This document shows, one piece after another, positions 51,205 through 60,193 of a DNA stretch of 62,070 nucleotides. This stretch comes from an uncultured Acetatifactor sp. GTDB taxonomy: Bacteria; Bacillota; Clostridia; Lachnospirales; Lachnospiraceae. The stretch covers positions 1 to 62,070 of the forward strand of contig CATKXX010000016.1 in the NCBI GenBank assembly GCA_949840935.1. The letters run 5' to 3'. The notes under the pieces are model-generated. The model saw nothing but the letters and a program-made list of their open reading frames with translations. It was not told the DNA's origin and did no database searches. The position numbers and the translations under genes were made by a program. The first letter of the stretch is position 1, and every line of letters begins with the position of its first letter.

Positions 51205-52797
51205 TCATATGGTACATACCAGCTTTTCTATGGCACAGCTGTGAGGCTTGTCCGTACTGTCCCTATCATAATTGACACCCACCAAAAGGACTTCACCCGC
51301 ATACCCTTCCAGCGCCCTGATATACTGCCTGTCCCTGATCTGCCGCAGGGCAGTGTCGGCGGACTTGTCATATTTCAATTCTACCACAAGGGCAGGCTTC
51401 TTGCTGAAAGGCAGGGGTAAAAATACCACATCGGCAAATCCTTTTCCCGCAGGCAGCTCCCGGATGATCTTATAATCTTTTCTGGCGCTGTAATATGCAA
51501 GGCTGATGGAGCAGGCGAGGGAATTTTCATCGTTATAGGTTAAAATCGAAGCCACCTCCGTATGCGCCCTGTCAAGCCCCTCCGCAACCCTTTCCCCGTC
51601 ACAGCGAAGCGTGTCCTCCAGGAGCTGTTCCGATGCTTTCAGCACCCGCATGACCTCCGGCCATCCGCCCACGCTCATGGCGTTCTCGAATTCCCTGACG
51701 ATCTCACGGTTGGGGATGTATGCCTCCTCCCTCTCCTGGTCATATGCCAGATATCCCAGGTGGATCAGCAGAGTCAGCACATCATCCTTTGACGCCAGGT
51801 TGCGCATATCATTCCGGAAACTGAGCGTGTTCACCCTCACAGGGTTCCCCCCCAGCATCCGCACAATGTCCTGGCGCAGCCCGTCATAGTCCATGTCCAT
51901 GTAGACCTTCAGGGCATCATAGGTCTCCGTGGTCGTCCAGTAGTTAAAAAACCTGTGGCGTAGCATGGCCTCCACCACGGACTTGGGGTTGTACACATGC
52001 TGAAACTCCGTGAAGCGGTAGCCGTCATACCAGTTTCCCGCCTCGGCAAAGTCCATGTTGTACCGCTCGCACAGTTCCCGCACCTCCGTGTCCGTAAACC
52101 CGGTATATTCCTCGAAGAATCCCTGATCCGTCATGGAATACTCCCAAAACATGTTCAAGGCGGAATGCTGTCCGTATTTCTTCACCGGGAGGATCCCCGT
52201 CATGTAGGCCAGGGCCACATAGGGCTGGTCTTTTAAAAGGTTCCGCAGGAAGTCAAGGTACTGCTTCTGTAATTCCTCCGACTCCTGCCTCTCCCGCATC
52301 ACACAGTCCCATTCATCGATCAGGAAGATGAATCTCTTATTTGTCTTTGCGTATATCTTTCTCAATGCATCGGCAAGTCCGATATCCGGCTTCTTCTTGA
52401 TGAAAGAACCATATTCCTCCAGAATTTCCTCCAGAACCTCCCGCTCCAAATATCCTGTCACATCATGGTCTTTGACACCGATCAGGAACTGCTGCATATT
52501 CAGTAAAATCACATCATACTGGTTCAGATGTTCTTCGAAGGACGGAGCATTCTCTATTTTCCTTCCTGCAAATAAATCCCTGGAATCGCAGCCACTGCCG
52601 TAATAGGCAGCAAGCATCCTGAGCGCCATTGACTTGCCAAAGCGCCGGGGCCTGCTGACACAAATATATTTTTGTTTTGTACCCAAATATTTATTTACAC
52701 AGGCAATCAGCCCTGTTTTATCCACATAAATCTCTGATTGAACCGACTCTGTAAAGTCATCATTCCCCGGATTCAGATATACTCCCAAAATCTTCAT
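51205..52797 (-). CDS. AAA-ATPase-like protein with PD-(D/E)XK nuclease domain
   Basis: 530 residues. YLNPGNDDF and YVDKTGLI are followed by RPRRFGKSMAL (Walker A-like, ~55-65), FIFLIDEWDCV (Walker B-like), and LAYMTGILPVKKYGQHSALNMF. The C-terminus has VASILTYNDENSL, KGFADVVFLP and LVVELKYDKS (nuclease D...ExK core). This is the AAA-ATPase_like + PDDEXK_9 architecture, abundant in gut bacteria, with no settled function. ATG 52797 is preferred over the upstream GTG. It sits inside the GRE operon 11 bases after the activase stop codon and is the intact relative of the pseudogene at 12137. Confidence 0.85.
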   Translation of the reverse strand: MKILGVYLNPGNDDFTESVQSEIYVDKTGLIACVNKYLGTKQKYICVSRPRRFGKSMALRMLAAYYGSGCDSRDLFAGRKIENAPSFEEHLNQYDVILLNMQQFLIGVKDHDVTGYLEREVLEEILEEYGSFIKKKPDIGLADALRKIYAKTNKRFIFLIDEWDCVMRERQESEELQKQYLDFLRNLLKDQPYVALAYMTGILPVKKYGQHSALNMFWEYSMTDQGFFEEYTGFTDTEVRELCERYNMDFAEAGNWYDGYRFTEFQHVYNPKSVVEAMLRHRFFNYWTTTETYDALKVYMDMDYDGLRQDIVRMLGGNPVRVNTLSFRNDMRNLASKDDVLTLLIHLGYLAYDQEREEAYIPNREIVREFENAMSVGGWPEVMRVLKASEQLLEDTLRCDGERVAEGLDRAHTEVASILTYNDENSLACSISLAYYSARKDYKIIRELPAGKGFADVVFLPLPFSKKPALVVELKYDKSADTALRQIRDRQYIRALEGYAGEVLLVGVNYDRDSTDKPHSCAIEKLVCTI

Positions 52798-52808
52798 TCC
52801 CTTCTTGC

Positions 52809-53600
52809 TTATCCGCCGATCTGGCACCTCAGCCTGGAATTGGCCTCCACCACTTTTTTCAGTATCTGCATGTGCTCCGGCTCCGGCGGAAGGATATCCG
52901 GCAGCTCGTATTTCCTGCCCAGCCCCTCATATTTATCCTGTCCCAGCCTGTGATAGGGAAGCAGGTATATCTCCTCCACCCCGGGAAGCTTATCCGCAAA
53001 CACCGCAATATCCCGTATCTCCTCGGGGCTGTCGTTAAAGGTGGGGATCACGGGCACCCGGATGCTGAGCCTGGTTCCCCGGTAAGAAGCGATCTTTCTG
53101 GCATTCTCCAGCATCAGCTCATTGCCCTTCCCGGTAAACGCCTTATGCTTCGCGCTGTTCATATGCTTGATATCCATCAGATAGTGATCCAGGTAAGGAA
53201 GGATCTGTTCGATCACCTCCCATTTGGCGCAGGCCATACTCTCCATGGCAGTGTTGATGCCCACCGCCTTTGCCGCATGGAGCAGATCCCCTGCAAATTC
53301 CGGCTGGCATAAGCTCTCGCCGCCGGACAGGGTCAGCCCGCCTCCTGAACGTTTATAATAGGGCCTGTCCTTCTCCACGGTCTCCATGACCTCCCCCACG
53401 GTGACATCCCGTCCGATGACCTTAATCTTTTCCCGGACTTTCATCTCCTGGATGCCATATTCCTGGGATTCCGGGTTACAGCACCATTTGCACCGCAGGA
53501 CACATCCCTTTAAGAAACAGATGGTACGAATACCGGTTCCGTCATGTATGGAATACCGCTGGATATCAAAGATACGTCCCCTTGTCTGTAAATAATCCAT
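52809..53600 (-). CDS. Glycyl radical enzyme activase (radical SAM), short form
   Basis: 263 residues. The radical SAM cluster motif CVLRCKWC (CxxxCxxC) is at ~33-40, with the SAM-binding LSGGESLCQPEF. It cuts SAM to a 5'-deoxyadenosyl radical and abstracts H from the Gly of the dehydratase. Most non-PFL activases have a ferredoxin-like insert with two more 4Fe-4S sites between the first motif and TVGEVMETVEK. Here that region (about 40-75) has no cysteine motif, so only the SAM cluster is expected. ATG 53600 follows GGAGAGTGG. Confidence 0.9.
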   Translation of the reverse strand: MDYLQTRGRIFDIQRYSIHDGTGIRTICFLKGCVLRCKWCCNPESQEYGIQEMKVREKIKVIGRDVTVGEVMETVEKDRPYYKRSGGGLTLSGGESLCQPEFAGDLLHAAKAVGINTAMESMACAKWEVIEQILPYLDHYLMDIKHMNSAKHKAFTGKGNELMLENARKIASYRGTRLSIRVPVIPTFNDSPEEIRDIAVFADKLPGVEEIYLLPYHRLGQDKYEGLGRKYELPDILPPEPEHMQILKKVVEANSRLRCQIGG

Positions 53601-53613
53601 ATCCACTCTCCGA

Positions 53614-54468
53614 TCACCGAAAACTTCCGGCAAAAATACAGGCGTTCTCCGCCAGCCACACGGCCACCCCATCGTCCTCGTTGCTTCCGATCACTCCCGT
53701 AGCCAGCGCCTTCAGCTCCGCCGCGGCATTCTCCACCGCGTAGGCTTCGTCCGAAGCCTCAAACATGGGAATGTCATTGACGGCATCGCCGAAGGAAATC
53801 ACCCGGTCACAATTCCAGAGCTTCTTAAGCTTCTCAATGGCATACGCCTTTGTGGCCTTCACCGGCATGATCTCACACCAGAATTCCGGCCTGTATATTT
53901 CCTGCTTCAACGTACAGTAATATCTGTCATCCTTTGAAAACATTTCATATAAATCCTGCAGCTCGTCTTTTTCACCGATACAGGTAAAATAAAACACATC
54001 CCCCCGGTATAGCGCGTCCCTGCCTTCCGGCGTATCCTCTAAGGGATTCAGGCGCCTGTCCCCTTTTCTGGAATCCAGATAATACCGGATTCCCTGGTTT
54101 TCCTTATTTTTAAGCCAGGATACCTTCTCCACGCCACTGATCAGGGAATATACCAGCGGGCTTACACCATGCTCCTCCAGCGCGGCCCTGACGGCATTGA
54201 CCTCCTCCCCGTCAAATCCCTCCCGGGACAGGATTTCCCCGGTTGAGGGCTGCATGATAAACGCCCCGTTGTACGCGATGACCGGGATATTCGCGGACAG
54301 CCCTTCCGTGACCACCGACGCCGACACCAGGGACCTGGCCGTGGCGTAAGTAAACAGCATCCCCCTTTCCACCAGTCCGTTGATGATCTTTATGCTGTTG
54401 GGACTGATCCGGCTGCTCCTGTTTAACAGCGTCCCGTCCAAATCCGTGACATACAGTATCTTTTCCAC
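53614..54468 (-). CDS. Cof-type HAD phosphatase
   Basis: 284 residues: motif I ILYVTDLDGTLL, motif II TYATARS, a C2-type cap, a motif III lysine (PVKATKAYAIEKL) and motif IV ISFGDAVNDIPMFEAS. This subfamily dephosphorylates sugar phosphates and related small molecules in the cytosol. GTG 54468 is chosen, at the start of the fold and near GGAGGG. Between the phosphorylase and activase genes it might clear sugar phosphates or 5-deoxyribose phosphate; this is inferred. Confidence 0.85.
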   Translation of the reverse strand: MEKILYVTDLDGTLLNRSSRISPNSIKIINGLVERGMLFTYATARSLVSASVVTEGLSANIPVIAYNGAFIMQPSTGEILSREGFDGEEVNAVRAALEEHGVSPLVYSLISGVEKVSWLKNKENQGIRYYLDSRKGDRRLNPLEDTPEGRDALYRGDVFYFTCIGEKDELQDLYEMFSKDDRYYCTLKQEIYRPEFWCEIMPVKATKAYAIEKLKKLWNCDRVISFGDAVNDIPMFEASDEAYAVENAAAELKALATGVIGSNEDDGVAVWLAENACIFAGSFR

Positions 54469-54493
54469 GCCAGCCCTCCATGCCTCCTTTCCC

Positions 54494-55261
54494 TCACAGC
54501 ATAAGAAGCGCTTCCAAAGCAAGGTCAAACAGCTTTTCCCTTGCTGAAATATTATAATACCAATCCCTGTCATCGTATTCGTCCGCACTGCCTGTCAGAA
54601 TATCTCCGCTGTAAAGCAGCTGGCCGAATATCTTCCCACGGAACTCGGCGATTGCAGCCATGGTCGCACATTCCATCTCCACGACCTTACAGCCCTCCTG
54701 CCTCCGGTAATCCACCATCTCCCTGGTCTCCCTGTAAAAGCCGTCCGTAGACCATGTGGTACATTCCATATAAGGAATCTGATGCCTGTCAAGCACCTGT
54801 CGGAAACACGCTGTCGGTTCCTTTGGCAAGTCTATAAAACGGGCAGGCGGCAAATACTGATAGGATGCCCCTTCGTCCCGCAGTGCCCGCACGGGTATGA
54901 TGACGTCACCCGCCGGGATATCATCCAACACGCCACAGCATCCGCAGCAGACGATCACTTCCACTCCGCCGCCGTAAAGCCAATCCGTCATCATGGCGAT
55001 AGAACCTGACGCCACCACCGCCTGTATGGCACAGACCTCCGTCCCGTCCACCGCAAATCGATATAAAGGGAATTCCTTCATTTCAGAAACATAGGTACCG
55101 ACCACATTTCCGCCATACCGTTCAACCGCCCCCGCAAGCACTTCTCCAAAAAAAGTCACCAAACAGAGCCGGGGAAAAAGACGGGAATGCCGGCCGGGAT
55201 TGATAACAGCCTCCCTGTCCGTACTGTACTCTAATATCGGATAATCACTTTTTACGATCAT
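54494..55261 (-). CDS. Nucleoside phosphorylase (PNP/UDP family)
   Basis: 255 residues with the family landmarks: VASGSIAMMTDWLYGGGVEVIVCCGCCG (phosphate and base pocket), IPAGDVIIPVRALRDEGAS, the substrate motif KVVEMECATMAAIAE, and GQLLYSGD. It cleaves a nucleoside with phosphate. Uridine-phosphorylase-like members are the closest match by eye. Directly after the dehydratase and before the activase, a role in removing 5'-deoxyadenosine released during radical generation is plausible but unproven. GGAGGTAAAAACAGG precedes the start. Confidence 0.85.
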   Translation of the reverse strand: MIVKSDYPILEYSTDREAVINPGRHSRLFPRLCLVTFFGEVLAGAVERYGGNVVGTYVSEMKEFPLYRFAVDGTEVCAIQAVVASGSIAMMTDWLYGGGVEVIVCCGCCGVLDDIPAGDVIIPVRALRDEGASYQYLPPARFIDLPKEPTACFRQVLDRHQIPYMECTTWSTDGFYRETREMVDYRRQEGCKVVEMECATMAAIAEFRGKIFGQLLYSGDILTGSADEYDDRDWYYNISAREKLFDLALEALLML

Positions 55262-55342
55262 CCTGTTTTTACCTCCGTGTAAGATTTTCCGGTTTCCCGC
55301 CGCACCAATGCAGCCGACACAAACAATACATTCCCTTCACGC

Positions 55343-57868
55343 TTAAAATCCCTGCTCCGTCCTCCGGATAATATCGTCCTGAAGCGACTTGGACAGCGTG
55401 GTAAACAGCGCGCTGTAGCCCGCCACCCTGACTACCAGGTGGGCATATTTCTCCGGATGCTTCTGGGCATCCAGCAGCGTCTCCCTGTCCACCACATTAA
55501 ACTGCATGTGGCTGCCCTTCTGGTCAAAGTAAGAGCGGATCAGGGCCACGAAATTCTCCAGGCCCTTCTCCCCGGAAAGCGCCGTGGGATGGAATTTCTG
55601 ATTAAACAGAGTGCCGTTGGAGGCGATACCGTGATCCAGCTTGGACACGGAGTTTGCCGCCGCGGTGGGGCCGTGCACATCCTTACCCGCGGAAGGCGAT
55701 ACGCCGTCCGCCACAGGAGTGTGTGCCAGTCTGCCGTCAGGGGTTGCTCCCGTCTGAGCGCCCAGAGGCACATTGGCGGACACAGGATACAGCCCGGCCT
55801 GGAACTGCCCGCCTCTGGGATTTCTATAATGTAGCAGGGGCCTGGTATATGTGTAAGCCACGTCCCTTGCGAACATGTCCACTTCCTCGATATCGTTCCC
55901 GAACTTGGGCACCTCGTCGATCATGGCCCGGAGCGCTTCGTATTTCTGCTTTTCCTCCGCGGGAAGCTCCTCGCTCATAACGGTAGCGATCATGGCGGCA
56001 ATCTGCTCCTCGCCTACCTTCATCCCCTTGGCTTCCATTTCCTTTACGATCTGGGTCACAATCTCCGCCGCCGTAATCTCATCGAAGCCCTGTCCGTAAT
56101 TCATGGCAAGGGCGCGCTTGTACTCCCCTAGGGTCACCTTCTTCTCCTCGAACACCAGCTTCTTGATGGCATAGAGAGAGTCCGCCATATTAGCGATACC
56201 GAAGCCCTGGGGCCCGGTAAAGTTGTAGACCGCCCCGCCCTCCTGCACCGTCTTGCCTCTCTTGATACAATCGTCCACCATACAGGAGAGGAAGGGCAGC
56301 GGGCAGCGCGTGGCATGGGCCACGTCAATGGCATTGTCCGCGTTCACCAGCAGGGAAATATTGTAATTCATCTGCTTCTTATAAGCGTCGTAGAATTCCT
56401 CAAAGGTGGACATATCCTCCACCCGGCCCGTCTCGATACTGATCTTCTCGCCCTTGTCATAGCCGTTGGAGAACACCAGCTCCAGAGGACGGCACATATT
56501 ATAGAAAGCCGCGTCGTGCCAGCCTTCCGTCTTACCTGCTTTCTGGGGCTCCACGCAGCCGATGATATTGTACTCCCTGGCGTCCTCCATGGTCAGTCCC
56601 ATATTCAGCAGGGAGGGGATGATCACCTCGTCATTATAATAAGCGGGAAGCCCGATTCCCGTCCTGGTCAGATCCGCCGCCTTCAGCATCAGGGCGTGGG
56701 GCGTCTTGTTCCACACACGGATGGACAGGGAAGGCTGGGGTAAGAATACATGCTTGGACGCGGTGATGCACATAAAGGACAGATCGTTGGTCACGTCATT
56801 GCCGTCCTTATCCTGCCCGCCCACGATCAGGTTCTGGAACAAACTGTAGCCCGCGAACCCTTCCGCGCTGGCCGCATCGCGGCACTTGTTCAGGTCGTTT
56901 AATTTCACCCAGATACAGTCCAGAAGCTCCTGGGCAAACTCCCTGGTCAGCTTACCGCTGTCCAGATCCTTTTTATAATAAGGATACATGTACTGGTCAA
57001 AACGTCCGGGAGAAATCGAATGCCCGCTGGACTCGATCTGTAAAAGCTGCTGTACGAACCAGAAGCCCTGGCAGGCCTCATAGAAGCTGGTGGCTCCTTT
57101 TGCAGGCACTCTGCGGCAGTTGGACGCAATCTGCAGAAGCTCCTTTTTCCTGGACGCATCAGAGCAGGCATCTGCCTCCTTCTGGGCCAGATCCGCATAG
57201 CGCAGGGCGTAACGGATCACCGCCCGGCAGCTGATGAGCACAGCCTGCAGGAACTGGCTTCTGGTGCAGTAATCCTGGTCGCCGGGATCGCACTTAGCAA
57301 GCTCCTCCTCCACCTGCGCGATAATGCCCTCGTATCCGATTGCCAGCACCTTGTCGTACTGTACGGTGACATGTCCCACGCCGTTATAAAAATAATTTCC
57401 GGGGGTAAAGATATTATGTTCGATGGCTTTCTTCGTTTCTTCGGTCATCAGGGAAGTGGCCAGCTCGCTGGTGGTCTTCCCCTCCCAGTAAGCGTCCGCT
57501 TCCAGCAGCTCACGCTTCGTCTGCTCCGCTATGTAGAAGGGATCCGCCTTCCGCGTGGCCACGGTCTCGAATTCCGCTTCCAGCCACTTATAAGAAAATT
57601 CAGGATATGTCTGACACCCTCTGGGGGCGATGGTCGTGCTTCCCACGATCAGCTCGTTCTCTCTGATGATAATGGGAATGTTGTCCAGAATATGTTCAAA
57701 GGCTTTGGCCCGGCGCATCACGATTGGCAGCGCCTCCGTCTCCTTGTAGGACTCCGTAATCAGCCTGGCCCTGGCCGATTCAATCTCCGGCATTTTAGCG
57801 TACAGATGCGCCACCAGCTTCGGGATTCTGTCTGTCTTGGGAATTTCAAGAGTGTAATACTTCTCCAT
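55343..57868 (-). CDS. B12-independent 1,2-propanediol dehydratase (glycyl radical enzyme)
   Basis: 841 residues. The catalytic motif YNIIGCVEPQK puts Cys at 438 and Glu at 440. The C-terminal radical loop RVAGYSA puts Gly at 817. These positions agree with what I recall of the Roseburia inulinivorans propanediol dehydratase; glycerol dehydratases are shorter. It converts 1,2-propanediol to propionaldehyde by radical water elimination. ATG 57868 follows GAAAGGAGCC; upstream in-frame codons look non-coding. Unlike the other lumen enzymes it shows no N-terminal targeting helix, since the fold starts at once (MEKYYTLEIPKTDRIPKL). Confidence 0.9.
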   Translation of the reverse strand: MEKYYTLEIPKTDRIPKLVAHLYAKMPEIESARARLITESYKETEALPIVMRRAKAFEHILDNIPIIIRENELIVGSTTIAPRGCQTYPEFSYKWLEAEFETVATRKADPFYIAEQTKRELLEADAYWEGKTTSELATSLMTEETKKAIEHNIFTPGNYFYNGVGHVTVQYDKVLAIGYEGIIAQVEEELAKCDPGDQDYCTRSQFLQAVLISCRAVIRYALRYADLAQKEADACSDASRKKELLQIASNCRRVPAKGATSFYEACQGFWFVQQLLQIESSGHSISPGRFDQYMYPYYKKDLDSGKLTREFAQELLDCIWVKLNDLNKCRDAASAEGFAGYSLFQNLIVGGQDKDGNDVTNDLSFMCITASKHVFLPQPSLSIRVWNKTPHALMLKAADLTRTGIGLPAYYNDEVIIPSLLNMGLTMEDAREYNIIGCVEPQKAGKTEGWHDAAFYNMCRPLELVFSNGYDKGEKISIETGRVEDMSTFEEFYDAYKKQMNYNISLLVNADNAIDVAHATRCPLPFLSCMVDDCIKRGKTVQEGGAVYNFTGPQGFGIANMADSLYAIKKLVFEEKKVTLGEYKRALAMNYGQGFDEITAAEIVTQIVKEMEAKGMKVGEEQIAAMIATVMSEELPAEEKQKYEALRAMIDEVPKFGNDIEEVDMFARDVAYTYTRPLLHYRNPRGGQFQAGLYPVSANVPLGAQTGATPDGRLAHTPVADGVSPSAGKDVHGPTAAANSVSKLDHGIASNGTLFNQKFHPTALSGEKGLENFVALIRSYFDQKGSHMQFNVVDRETLLDAQKHPEKYAHLVVRVAGYSALFTTLSKSLQDDIIRRTEQGF

Positions 57869-57950
57869 AACGGCTCCTTTCACATTTCTGTATTCTTTTT
57901 TATTGCAATGGTGTTTTGATTTCAGCAAGAGACCTGTCCATTCATAAACT

Positions 57951-57988
57951 CATATGTCCAGTATATTCCTCCAATCTCCATATGTCAA
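57951..57988 (-). promoter_or_regulatory. Promoter and direct-repeat operator of the dehydratase operon
   Basis: On the minus strand TTGACA (57983-57988), exactly 17 bases and TATACT (57960-57965). GACATATG occurs twice in direct orientation (57979-57986 and 57951-57958), 28 bases apart, flanking the -10 box: a candidate DeoR site. The region 57989-58082 is very rich in G and T on the plus strand. Confidence 0.8.
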
Positions 57989-58082
57989 CAAAACCACTAG
58001 TTATTTTATTATTTTTTGTGGGTTTATTTTTGTTTTTGTTGGGTTTTATGTGAGGTTTATTGTGGGGTTTGTTGGAATTCCA

Positions 58083-58748
58083 TTATAACCTGACATTCCC
58101 TTCCAATAATTTCATCAGCATGGAAGGATATGATATAAAGCCTCCCTGATTTTTATAGCATAAAATATCATAGGGCGGCTTATTCCCCCGTATCTCTGCT
58201 CCTTTACACTGTATATTGGGCTTGATATAGCAAAAAAGCGCAAACATGTCTCTCACACTTTTTCTCTTACCGCTGATGGCCAATAATTTCCGACAAAGTG
58301 CTTTCACTTCCCCGTTATTCAACATCGGCAGCGTCTTATCCGGAGCCCCTGCAACGGCAGCAAACACATAATCCCTGTTACTGACATATTTAAATGCCTG
58401 TGGATATGCCGCCTGATCCTGGAAATATTGTATACTTTTTACAATCTGTTTAATAGAATGATTCGCTTCCTTCGGATTTTTTGTCCCTTTCAATTCTATT
58501 ATCCAGGTAATGTTCAATCCCATGCTATTATCTTTTATTGTATATACAAGGTTATCGCATATAAAATCCCCTTTGGCCAGTCCGGTGATCAGGCCGCCGT
58601 CCACCTGCACGATTTCAACAGAATTCCCTGCATCAATCTGTATGGGGACTAACGCCTTGCTATGATGCCCCCTGTCTTGAATCACGTATTTCTGTCCTTC
58701 TCCCAAATCAGTAACAAATGCCGCACTCGGTTTCCTATTTTTCGCCAT
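58083..58748 (-). CDS. Putative PD-(D/E)XK-type nuclease partner of the AAA ATPase
   Basis: 221 residues, not matched to a named family. GDFICDNLVY (D61, D65) and WIIELKGTK (E85, K87) give the D...ExK spacing of PD-(D/E)XK nucleases. The next helix (HSIKQIVKSIQYFQ) carries the usual Q. The C-terminal half is unrecognised. It starts 35 bases after the AAA gene on the same strand. I infer an effector nuclease controlled by the ATPase; an RNA or tRNA target is equally possible. Confidence 0.5.
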   Translation of the reverse strand: MAKNRKPSAAFVTDLGEGQKYVIQDRGHHSKALVPIQIDAGNSVEIVQVDGGLITGLAKGDFICDNLVYTIKDNSMGLNITWIIELKGTKNPKEANHSIKQIVKSIQYFQDQAAYPQAFKYVSNRDYVFAAVAGAPDKTLPMLNNGEVKALCRKLLAISGKRKSVRDMFALFCYIKPNIQCKGAEIRGNKPPYDILCYKNQGGFISYPSMLMKLLEGNVRL

Positions 58749-58783
58749 ATCTTCTGTCCCTTTTTTCGCGTCATAATATCGTT

Positions 58784-60145
58784 TTATTCCTGTCCCCCAT
58801 CCAATTCAATTCCATACAACGCGGTATATAATTCATTTATCTGCAAAGAGACATCATCCACCAGGGATGATTCTATCTCTCTTTCCTCCTCATCCAGCAG
58901 TTTTCGATAGCGCTTCTCCCCGGACGCGCTGTGCGTAAGTAATTTATATGCCGAGAGCCCGCCTTTTTTAATGATATAATCTTTATTCAACACCTTATAA
59001 ACTTCTTCAGCCTGGCCATCTTCCTCCAATACGCCGGCATAATACAAATTATTGGCAACCGTAAGGATATATGGGCTGTGGGTTGTGATAAATACCCCGC
59101 TGTCCTGCATATTGGTAAACATTGTGATAAATTCCATCACTTTTTTCTGAAGCAGCGGATATATATGTGTCTCCGGTTCCTCGATGATCAGAAATACATT
59201 TTCTTCCCGCAGTAATAAAACATACATAAAGTTTAAAAGCCATAAAATTTCCTGCTGCCCTGAAGACGCAAAATTGATTGCAACCGAATGTTCCGCATCT
59301 TCCTCTATTTTCAAGAATTCCCTGCCCCCGCTGTAAAAGTACTCTCCCTTTTCGATACTTATGATCAAATCCGCAATATCGTTCTCATCGAACCGCCTTT
59401 TTTCCACAGGATAAAACAGATGCGCCTTTTTCACACCGTTTCCAAAGCTGCTTCGGACACTGTCGATCAGCATCATGAACATTTCCGTAATCAGATCCAG
59501 ATTACCGGCATTATTCATTACCGCCCGATTATTGGACATCACTGTTAAAAGGCTCCGGCCCGCAGGGACATAATAAGTTTCTTTATAGTCGCAAAAAATC
59601 TCATTTACCTTACGGACTATCATTTCGTGATTTCTTTTTTTCTCTTCATTGGTGAGTACAAGGCTGGTTTTAATGATTCCTTCATTGTTATGGTAAATCC
59701 CCTGTACCTCCGTTTGAAGCTTTTTCAATGAATTTAACAGCTTTGGAGAATATTTTACATTGATATATTGCCTGTCCTTATCCAATTCCACCTGTATCCA
59801 AATATCCGCCTCATAATCGTATTTCATATAAAATTCGGAGCTTAAATCCCAGCTATATCCGAACAGCCTTATGAAAATACTTTTCAATTCCGATTTTATC
59901 GCCCTGTCAAACCGGATGCCCTCCTGCGAAACATTGTTATAAGAATTAGAATCGCACACTTGAGTCAGGTAATCAATAATCTTCGTCTTAATTGTTTTAA
60001 AATAATAAACACTTTTAGCAATGGTGCTCTTTCCCGTCGCCTGCTCGCCGATTAACAGGTTGAATTTCGCAACCTCCATCTCAAAGTCCTTGACCGGGCC
60101 ATTATTTCTAATGCATATTTTCTGCATCCCCACTATTCCTACCAT
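58784..60145 (-). CDS. ABC/RecF-like AAA ATPase (AAA_15/AAA_21 type)
   Basis: 453 residues: Walker A GEQATGKST at 33-41, ABC-like signature NFASSGQQEILWLL, Walker B VFLIIEEPETHIYP, H-loop ITTHSPYIL. There is no TOPRIM domain, so it is not a full OLD nuclease. This group supplies the sensor ATPase in several two-gene phage-defence systems. ATG 60145 is chosen after AAGGAG; an in-frame ATG at 60127 is also possible. The next gene encodes a putative nuclease. Confidence 0.8.
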   Translation of the reverse strand: MVGIVGMQKICIRNNGPVKDFEMEVAKFNLLIGEQATGKSTIAKSVYYFKTIKTKIIDYLTQVCDSNSYNNVSQEGIRFDRAIKSELKSIFIRLFGYSWDLSSEFYMKYDYEADIWIQVELDKDRQYINVKYSPKLLNSLKKLQTEVQGIYHNNEGIIKTSLVLTNEEKKRNHEMIVRKVNEIFCDYKETYYVPAGRSLLTVMSNNRAVMNNAGNLDLITEMFMMLIDSVRSSFGNGVKKAHLFYPVEKRRFDENDIADLIISIEKGEYFYSGGREFLKIEEDAEHSVAINFASSGQQEILWLLNFMYVLLLREENVFLIIEEPETHIYPLLQKKVMEFITMFTNMQDSGVFITTHSPYILTVANNLYYAGVLEEDGQAEEVYKVLNKDYIIKKGGLSAYKLLTHSASGEKRYRKLLDEEEREIESSLVDDVSLQINELYTALYGIELDGGQE

Positions 60146-60193
60146 ATCCCATCTCCTTACAGCCTGTACCTGCATCATGCAATCGCGGGACGC

